From NCBI GenBank assembly GCA_031262265.1, contig JAISIB010000051.1:1-5480 (forward strand): 5,480 nt of DNA, in the 5' to 3' direction. Of this stretch, positions 1 through 4,348 are shown in pieces. The notes under the pieces were generated by a model. The model was given only the letters and a program-made list of their open reading frames with translations. It ran no database searches and was not told the DNA's origin. The stretch's first letter is position 1. The number at the start of each line of letters is the position of its first letter. This DNA comes from Prevotellaceae bacterium (GTDB lineage Bacteria > Bacteroidota > Bacteroidia > Bacteroidales > Bacteroidaceae). Made by a program: the position numbers and the translations under genes.

Positions 1-1
1 A

Positions 2-329
2 AATCTGCACTGGGCTATTTCCGGACTTACGGCTGCCGAGCTAATCGCCGAACGAGCCGATAGTACCAAGCACAACATGGGATTGACCACTTGGCGTGGC
101 ACGTCAGGCTATGCGTCGCATTCCGATGCACATGAAAGATTGGATAGATAAGCTGCATGGTTTCCTCACTTTGAACGGTAGAGAGATTCTGTTGGATGCC
201 GGTCGAGTAAGCCATGAGCTGGCTATGCAAATAGCACAGCAGGAGTATGACAAGTTCCATCAGAAGCAAATTGGACAGAGGAATAGCGACTTTGATAAGT
301 TCATCGACAACCTCCCGTCGAAGAAATAG
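2..329 (+). pseudogene. rhuM: RhuM-family protein, 3' remnant with internal deletion and frameshift
   Basis: The family is named after RhuM of Salmonella pathogenicity island 3; its members are common in accessory regions and their biochemical role is unsettled. Frame 2 from base 2 reads through LHWAISGLTAAELIAERAD and KHNMGLTTWRG, which I recognise as the RhuM core, then runs into a stop at 149-151. The C-terminal part of the family (QAMRRIPMHMKDW, then EILLDAGRVSHELA, then SDFDKFIDNLPSKK) continues in frame 3, up to the TAG at 327-329. Family members normally carry roughly 40 residues between the GLTTW and QAxRR blocks, including a KNYL-type segment. That stretch is absent here, so a deletion near base 100 removed it and changed the frame. 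The 5' part lies outside the window. A GTG at 96 could restart the C-terminal piece, but nothing indicates that it is used. Family assignment is from memory of the conserved blocks and is fairly secure; the pseudogene call follows from the frame break. Confidence 0.8.
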
Positions 330-410
330 ACGGGGTAACCCGTACGCCACATACGCACGACTTTTTGTGCTGTTTTTGGATTTCATTCCAATTCTTATTT
401 AATTTCTTTG

Positions 411-418
411 TATTTTTG
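411..418 (+). promoter_or_regulatory. Bacteroidetes -7 promoter element for the fructose operon
   Basis: TATTTTTG matches the Bacteroidetes -7 consensus TAnnTTTG and is followed by CA, as is common. No clear TTTG -33 element lies 19-21 bp upstream; the nearest TTTG (375-378) is too far. Transcription would start near 424-426, leaving an untranslated leader of about 180 nt before the transporter gene. Confidence 0.6.
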
Positions 419-471
419 CACTTGAATCCTAAAAAATACATAAAGTATATGGGCAGAACAAAGAGTGATGG

Positions 472-539
472 CATCGCTTTCCGTAAAGTCTTTCCCGCCG
501 AGCCGTACAATACGCTTACTTTCCATACGGAAAGCGGTG
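472..539 (+). promoter_or_regulatory. Stem-loop in the leader of the fructose operon
   Basis: Bases 472-485 pair with 526-539. The core GCTTTCCGTA/TACGGAAAGC is perfect and is extended outward by four more pairs, one of them G-U, giving a 14-bp stem. The 40-nt loop holds a nested CGTA-CAA-TACG hairpin at 504-514 and a C-rich stretch at 494-504. The stem lies between the predicted transcription start and the ATG at 604, so it would be part of the mRNA. No U-run follows it, so it is not a plain terminator. I do not recognise it as a known riboswitch; a role in controlling expression or stability is inference. The region 330-603 holds nothing else I can support apart from the -7 element. Confidence 0.55.
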
Positions 540-603
540 GCTGTCGTATTGCTGATTTTGCTATTTATCAACTTAGTCTATAATTTTTCAAAAATCAATC
601 TCC

Positions 604-1785
604 ATGCACAATTCCAGTCAACCGCAATCATCCGCCATGACGAAACTGCTTCCTTTGATGCTTTGTTTCTTTGCCATGGGCTTTGTGGATCTTGTGGGTA
701 TAGCGTCTAATTATGTAAAGGCCGATTTAGGGCTAACCGATTCGCAAGCTAATATTTTTCCGTCCCTCGTTTTCTTCTGGTTTCTGATCTTTTCGGTGCC
801 GACGGGCATGCTGATGAACCGTATCGGGCAGCGGAACACCGTTCTGTTGAGTTTGATCGTAACGGCGGTCTCCCTGCTTCTTCCCGTGTTCGGGGATAGC
901 TACACGTTGATGTTGCTTTCGTTCTCTTTATTGGGTATTGGCAATGCATTGATGCAGACTTCGCTCAATCCACTCCTGTCAAATATCGTGCGCGGCGAGC
1001 AACTGGCAAGTTCACTTACGTTCGGTCAGTTCGTGAAAGCGATTGCTTCTTTTTTGGCACCGTATATTGCCATGTGGGGAGCAACGCAGTCCATTCCCGA
1101 ATTCGGAATGGGTTGGCGCGTGCTTTTCCCCGTTTATATGATTATTGCTGTGCTCGCTATCCTGTGGCTAAGCGGCACAACGATTAAAGAAGCGAAAGAA
1201 GACGGGCAGCCATCCACTTTCAAAGAGTGCTTGGCGTTGTTGGGGAAGCCATTTATTTTGCTATCCTTCATAGGAATTATGTGCCATGTCGGTATTGATG
1301 TAGGTACGAATACTACGGCTCCCAAGATCTTAATAGAACGTTTGGATATGTCGCTGGACGCTGCGGCGTTTGCTACGAGCTTATATTTCATTTTCCGTAC
1401 GCTCGGTTGCTTACTCGGTTCGGTTATCTTGCGGCATTTGTCACCGCGTACGTTTTTCGCTATCAGTGTAGCCTGTATGTTGGCGGCTATGGTCGGTTTG
1501 TTCTTTTTCCATGATAAAGCATTGATATATGTATGCATTGCTTTGATTGGTTTTGGCAACTCGAATATTTTCCCGATTATATTTGCGCAGGCCATGTTGG
1601 CTATGCCGCATAAGCGCAACGAAGTATCGGGCTTGATGATTATGGGCTTGTTCGGAGGCACCGTATTCCCGCTTGCCATGGGTGTGGCAAGTGATGCTAT
1701 CGGACAAATCGGGGCAGTAGCCGTTATGACGATTGGCGTCATCTATTTGTTCACTTATCTACCGCGAATCAGAATCAATAAATAA
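604..1785 (+). CDS. MFS sugar transporter, probable fructose permease
   Basis: This is an inner-membrane major facilitator protein of 393 residues, close in style to the FucP/glucose-galactose branch; it probably imports fructose together with a cation. The sequence is strongly hydrophobic with about twelve predicted membrane segments, the first at about 15-36 (LLPLMLCFFAMGFVDLVGIA) and the second at about 50-70. The loop between segments 2 and 3 carries the MFS motif-A-like GMLMNRIGQR (68-77). The central cytoplasmic loop lies around residues 195-215 (TTIKEAKEDGQPS). I chose the ATG at 604, giving a short polar N-terminus; an internal ATG at 637 (residue 12) is a possible alternative, and no Shine-Dalgarno sequence decides, as is usual in Bacteroidetes. 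The fructokinase gene begins 6 nt downstream, so the two form an operon. The fructose substrate is inferred from that neighbour and from resemblance to the transporter of Bacteroides fructan-utilisation loci; the MFS call itself is secure. Confidence 0.87.
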   Translation: MHNSSQPQSSAMTKLLPLMLCFFAMGFVDLVGIASNYVKADLGLTDSQANIFPSLVFFWFLIFSVPTGMLMNRIGQRNTVLLSLIVTAVSLLLPVFGDSYTLMLLSFSLLGIGNALMQTSLNPLLSNIVRGEQLASSLTFGQFVKAIASFLAPYIAMWGATQSIPEFGMGWRVLFPVYMIIAVLAILWLSGTTIKEAKEDGQPSTFKECLALLGKPFILLSFIGIMCHVGIDVGTNTTAPKILIERLDMSLDAAAFATSLYFIFRTLGCLLGSVILRHLSPRTFFAISVACMLAAMVGLFFFHDKALIYVCIALIGFGNSNIFPIIFAQAMLAMPHKRNEVSGLMIMGLFGGTVFPLAMGVASDAIGQIGAVAVMTIGVIYLFTYLPRIRINK

Positions 1786-1791
1786 AAAATC

Positions 1792-2679
1792 ATGAGCGAT
1801 ATGATTGTAGGTATGGGCGAGGCACTGTGGGACGTGCTCCCCGAAGGGAAAAAGATAGGCGGTGCTCCGGCTAACTTTGCATACCATGTGTCTCAATTTG
1901 GCTTCGACAGTTGCGTCGTCAGTGCGGTTGGCAACGATGCCGCCGGCGATGAGATTCTCAGCGTGTTTGCAAACAAAGGATTATGCTCTCAAATCGCCCG
2001 CGTGCCCTTTCCTACGGGTACGGTGCAAGTGACGCTTGATGCGTGTGGCGTACCTTTTTATGAAATCAAAGAAGGGGTGGCATGGGACAATATTCCGTTT
2101 GACGAACATTTACGGCAGTTGGCGCAGCGGACGCGTGCCGTCTGTTTCGGGTCGTTGGCGCAACGTAGCGCAGTGAGCCGCTCGTCGATATGTCGCTTCT
2201 TGGATCTCATGCCCGATGACGAAGATCGCCTGAAAATCTTTGATATAAATCTACGACAGAGCTTTTATACGAAGGAAGTCTTGTGCGATTCGATGCGCCG
2301 CTGCAATATCCTGAAAATTAACGACGAAGAATTGGTGACTATCAGCCGTATGTTTGATTATCCGGGTATTGACTTACAGGAAAAGTGTCAGACGATATTG
2401 GCTGAATACCGCTTGAAAATGCTCATACTTACGTGCGGAACCAACGGGAGCTACGTCTTTACGCCGGGGATTATTTCGTTTCAGGAGACGCCGAAGGTAA
2501 CGGTGGCCGACACCGTTGGGGCGGGTGATTCGTTCACGGCGGCTTTTACCGCTGCCATCCTGCGTGGCAATGCGATCTCCGACGCGCACAAACTTGCCGT
2601 AGAAGTCTCCGCGTTCGTTTGTACGCAGAGCGGCGCCATGCCTGAATTGCCGGCTAAATTTCGCGGTTTGATGTCGTAA
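1792..2679 (+). CDS. PfkB-family fructokinase
   Basis: This cytoplasmic sugar kinase of the ribokinase/PfkB family has 295 residues, a typical length. It most likely phosphorylates fructose with ATP, feeding glycolysis. The N-terminal substrate-binding signature is GEALWDVLPEG followed by GGAPANFA (23-30), characteristic of bacterial fructokinases. FDINLR (150-155) and NDEEL (177-181) follow. The PfkB signature 2 is DTVGAGDSF (240-248), with GAGD at 243-246 forming the anion hole and D246 the expected catalytic base. The C-terminus ends AKFRGLMS. The start ATG lies 6 nt after the transporter stop, so transcription is shared from the promoter at 411. The last 114 coding bases plus 7 bases beyond the stop recur in diverged form at 3873-3993, on the far side of the Abi cassette. 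The enzyme class is secure; the choice of fructose over another ketose or hexose rests on the close resemblance to Bacteroides fructokinases and on the adjacent transporter. Confidence 0.9.
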   Translation: MSDMIVGMGEALWDVLPEGKKIGGAPANFAYHVSQFGFDSCVVSAVGNDAAGDEILSVFANKGLCSQIARVPFPTGTVQVTLDACGVPFYEIKEGVAWDNIPFDEHLRQLAQRTRAVCFGSLAQRSAVSRSSICRFLDLMPDDEDRLKIFDINLRQSFYTKEVLCDSMRRCNILKINDEELVTISRMFDYPGIDLQEKCQTILAEYRLKMLILTCGTNGSYVFTPGIISFQETPKVTVADTVGAGDSFTAAFTAAILRGNAISDAHKLAVEVSAFVCTQSGAMPELPAKFRGLMS

Positions 2680-2686
2680 ATTATTG
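2566..2686 (+). repeat. Direct repeat copy A (3' end of fructokinase gene)
   Basis: These 121 bases match 3873-3993 with 14 mismatches by eye and no gaps, about 88% identity. The last 26 bases (2661-2686 and 3968-3993), which span the stop codon, are identical. Eight of the fourteen differences are synonymous, so the copies diverged mainly as coding sequence before coming together. This copy is the functional gene end. The two copies bracket the Abi cassette with an offset of 1307 bp. Confidence 0.93.
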
Positions 2687-2768
2687 TATAGTGCCCTGAT
2701 TTTGGTCGCTTATAATAGTTTCAAAAGAATAATCTATTAAAATTGTATAGAGATTAGAAACATTGTCG

Positions 2769-2776
2769 TACCTTTG
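2769..2776 (+). promoter_or_regulatory. Bacteroidetes -7 promoter element of the Abi cassette
   Basis: TACCTTTG is an exact TAnnTTTG match followed by CA. A possible -33 TTG lies at 2743-2745, with a spacing of 23 bp that is slightly longer than usual. Transcription would start near 2782-2784, immediately before the GC-rich hairpin, so the cassette has its own promoter independent of the fructose operon. Confidence 0.7.
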
Positions 2777-2781
2777 CATCA

Positions 2782-2833
2782 CCAGTACCCGCCGAGCCTC
2801 TTCACAATGCTTAAATTAGGCGGGTCGTTTTAT
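2782..2833 (+). ncRNA. Structured leader or small RNA upstream of the Abi_2 gene
   Basis: ACCCGCC (2787-2793) pairs perfectly with GGCGGGT (2819-2825), a 7-bp, mostly G-C stem. Inside it, GAGC (2794-2797) can pair with GCTT (2809-2812), enclosing an 11-nt loop and leaving an A/U-rich bulge AAATTA (2813-2818) on the 3' side. The stem is followed by TCGTTTTATTTTTA, a U-rich run like that of a weak intrinsic terminator. The predicted transcript would be about 50 nt, with read-through into the Abi gene that starts 20 nt after the stem. I recall a published candidate RNA motif found upstream of AbiF-type genes, which this may represent, but I cannot confirm the match. A simple attenuator hairpin is the main alternative. 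Confidence 0.55.
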
Positions 2834-2844
2834 TTTTACACCTC

Positions 2845-3741
2845 ATGAAACTCAACTATATTAAGACAGCTACTTCCCCTTGTGATCTTATACCACTACT
2901 ACGAAGTAGAGGAATGTTTATTTTGAATGAAGAGAAAGCAATAGACTATCTTACCAATATTGGCTACTTCCGCCTAAGTGCCTATTTCCATCCGCTTTTA
3001 AAAGAACCAAAGGAAGAGCATCGTTATAAAGATGGTATCACGTTTAGTATGGCACTTGATATGTATCGTTTCGACCGCAAACTACGTCTGCTGCTGTTCA
3101 ATGAGATTGAAAAGATTGAGGTTGCTATCCGTAGTGCTTTATGTAATATAATAAGTCTGGAATTAGGCGATGTGTTCTGGATGACAAATCCTACTTACTT
3201 TAACAACGAGCAGATATTCGCTAAAACGCTTACATTGATTAAATCCGAATTGGAGAAAACCAGAGAAGAGTTTATCATTCATTTTCGAGAGAAGTACTCT
3301 AATCCCTATCCTCCATCGTGGATGATTGCGGAGATTATTCCATTGGGAGTGTTATATAACTTATATAACAACTTTTACCGTAAGAGTTTGAAGAAAAAGA
3401 TTGCTTTGCATTTTGGTACTCCAATGCCTGTTTTTGCATCTTGGATATTGCTTCTATCAAACTTGCGTAATCTATGTGGACATCATGCACGAGTATGGAA
3501 TAAAGAAATCCTAATGGTTTCCCATATGCTCAAAGAACCTATGCATCCGTGGATAAGTTTTCAGACCAATATGAGGCGTGTGTATTTTCGTATCTGCATA
3601 ATCAAATATTTGCTCTTTACGGTATCTCCTAACAATACGTTTACGCAGAAGTTGAAATCACTACTGGCAGAGTATCCAATGATTGATACTCGCGCAATGG
3701 GATTCCCAGATGACTGGCAAAATGAGCCGTTATGGCAGTAA
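2845..3741 (+). CDS. Abi_2 family (AbiD/AbiF-like) abortive infection protein
   Basis: This 298-residue protein belongs to the Abi_2 family, whose lactococcal members AbiD and AbiF stop phage propagation; the family is regarded as HEPN-related, so RNA cleavage or binding is the expected activity. Recognisable blocks are an N-terminal helical region with IDYLTNIGYFRLSAYFHPLL (33-52), then the family core YRFDRKLRLLLFNEIEKIEVAIR (74-96), PSWMIAEIIPLGVL in the middle, and RNLCGHHARVWN near 208-219. The last contains R208-N-x3-H213, an RNxxxH-type HEPN catalytic motif, and it appears intact. No signal peptide or membrane segment is evident, so it should be cytoplasmic. The ATG at 2845 follows the hairpin RNA without a Shine-Dalgarno sequence. 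The gene is visibly more AT-rich than the fructose genes and lies between duplicated fructokinase ends, which points to transfer. The family call is strong; a phage-defence role here is inferred from the family and the neighbouring dndC. Confidence 0.88.
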   Translation: MKLNYIKTATSPCDLIPLLRSRGMFILNEEKAIDYLTNIGYFRLSAYFHPLLKEPKEEHRYKDGITFSMALDMYRFDRKLRLLLFNEIEKIEVAIRSALCNIISLELGDVFWMTNPTYFNNEQIFAKTLTLIKSELEKTREEFIIHFREKYSNPYPPSWMIAEIIPLGVLYNLYNNFYRKSLKKKIALHFGTPMPVFASWILLLSNLRNLCGHHARVWNKEILMVSHMLKEPMHPWISFQTNMRRVYFRICIIKYLLFTVSPNNTFTQKLKSLLAEYPMIDTRAMGFPDDWQNEPLWQ

Positions 3742-3823
3742 TCGTTGTATGATTGAATTGTAATTGTTGCGTGATATTTTCCTGCGTTCCACATATTTCT
3801 CATAGTGCCGAAAGTACGACTAA

Positions 3824-3862
3824 TTTTATCAAAACTTGCATTTTTTGCAAGTTTTGATAAAA
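3824..3862. repeat. Perfect 17-bp inverted repeat with T5 loop
   Basis: TTTTATCAAAACTTGCA (3824-3840) is exactly complementary to 3846-3862, separated by five T residues. It lies 82 bp after the Abi stop and 10 bp before the fructokinase fragment. No U-run follows on the + strand, so it is not a standard intrinsic terminator, although such a stable hairpin could block transcription or protect the 3' end of the Abi mRNA. It could alternatively mark the right end of the inserted cassette. Confidence 0.8.
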
Positions 3863-3872
3863 GTTGAGAATT

Positions 3873-3993
3873 GGCGATGCTATCTTCGGCGCGCATAAGC
3901 TTGCCGTAGAGGTCTCCGCGTTTGTTTATACACAGAGCGGTGCCATGCCCGAATTTCCGGCTAAATCTCGCGGTTTGATGTCGTAAATTATTG
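3873..3993 (+). pseudogene. Fructokinase 3'-end fragment (direct repeat copy B)
   Basis: Translated from 3873, this reads GDAIFGAHKLAVEVSAFVYT and continues to SRGLMS with a stop at 3984-3986, collinear with residues 259-295 of the intact fructokinase. It has no start codon, and its frame meets a stop at 3858-3860 just upstream, so it is not expressed as a kinase. It differs from copy A at 14 of 121 bases, eight of them synonymous, which suggests that it descends from an orthologous gene of another lineage and is not a fresh local duplication. It ends the segment holding the Abi cassette. Confidence 0.92.
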
Positions 3994-4126
3994 CGTATTA
4001 TCCGATTTTCAGTGCATACTTTGGCTGTATTGCCCACTAAATTAACAGGGAAACAATTAAGTGGTTTTCAATCCTGTGGCAGCTTGTAGCACTGAAAATG
4101 GCGGTAAGTGGTGTTATAGTCAATAT

Positions 4127-4145
4127 GTTTTGAACGGATCAAAAC
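4127..4145. promoter_or_regulatory. Inverted repeat upstream of dndC, possible operator
   Basis: GTTTTGA (4127-4133) and TCAAAAC (4139-4145) form a perfect 7-bp inverted repeat around ACGGA. It lies about 55 bp upstream of the predicted -7 element of dndC. Several dnd loci are controlled by a dedicated regulator that binds inverted repeats upstream of the operon, so an operator role is possible. No regulator gene is visible in the window, and chance occurrence is not excluded. Confidence 0.3.
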
Positions 4146-4198
4146 GTGACAATTAGAAATAATTCTACCTTACTTATTCTCAGATGACTTTTTTATAC

Positions 4199-4206
4199 TA
4201 TTTTTG
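4199..4206 (+). promoter_or_regulatory. Bacteroidetes -7 promoter element for dndC
   Basis: TATTTTTG followed by CA matches TAnnTTTG. No convincing TTTG lies at the -33 distance. The predicted start near 4212-4214 gives a leader of about 80 nt before the dndC ATG, containing AGGGAGG at 4217-4223. Confidence 0.6.
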
Positions 4207-4234
4207 CAGATAAAATAGGGAGGTTGCTAACTTG

Positions 4235-4348
4235 ATGAAAACGAAATCAGAAAAAGCAAGATATTCAAATCAAACAATGAAATTCAAACAATATGTCTCA
4301 ACGGATAAAACATATAATATCGGAGTTAAAGGATCAGTACTTGATTGA
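4235..4348 (+). CDS. Small ORF overlapping the dndC start (37 codons)
   Basis: An ATG at 4235 opens 37 codons beginning MKTKSEKARYSNQ and ending GVKGSVLD, closed by TGA at 4346-4348. It overlaps the first 56 bases of dndC in another frame. AGGGAGG at 4217-4223 lies 11 nt before this ATG and is an unusually good Shine-Dalgarno-like sequence for a Bacteroidetes genome. The peptide is basic in its first half and resembles no family I know. It may be a leader peptide coupling translation to dndC, or simply a chance ORF. I see no codon evidence that decides between these. Confidence 0.25.
   Translation: MKTKSEKARYSNQTMKFKQYVSTDKTYNIGVKGSVLD

Larger units (their letters stand above)
3742..4292. 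other. Intergenic region between the Abi gene and dndC
   Basis: This 551-bp stretch has no intact gene apart from a possible short ORF at its end. It contains, in order, about 80 unremarkable bases after the Abi stop, a perfect palindrome (3824-3862), the fructokinase 3' duplicate (3873-3993), about 130 bases with no recognised feature, a short inverted repeat (4127-4145), a -7 promoter element (4199-4206) and the beginning of the small ORF at 4235. I see no tRNA, att-type tRNA fragment or insertion sequence in it. Confidence 0.7.

Noticed and set aside
27..386. Minus-strand open frame over the RhuM remnant
   Set aside because: The plus strand carries clear RhuM blocks; the minus frame is a shadow without recognisable motifs.
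1134..1742. A 202-codon open frame on the minus strand inside the transporter gene
   Set aside because: It is antisense to a clear MFS gene, has a low-complexity composition typical of the reverse of a hydrophobic gene, and shows no family motif or promoter.
3801..3820. A reverse-strand TACTTTCG resembling a -7 promoter element
   Set aside because: It departs from TAnnTTTG by one base and there is no gene to its left on the minus strand; too weak to report.
3561..4037. A 158-codon open frame on the minus strand across the Abi 3' end, palindrome and fructokinase fragment
   Set aside because: Its sequence is explained by the antisense of these elements; it has no recognisable domain and no good -7 element ahead of it.
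4034..4064. Imperfect inverted repeat CCACT...AGTGG
   Set aside because: Only 9 of 11 positions pair, in AT-rich sequence, with no placement that suggests a function.
3742..4292. Searched for a tRNA, CRISPR repeats, insertion-sequence ends or an integrase that would explain the insertion
   Set aside because: None is visible; the only repeats are the fructokinase 3' end and the short palindromes already listed.
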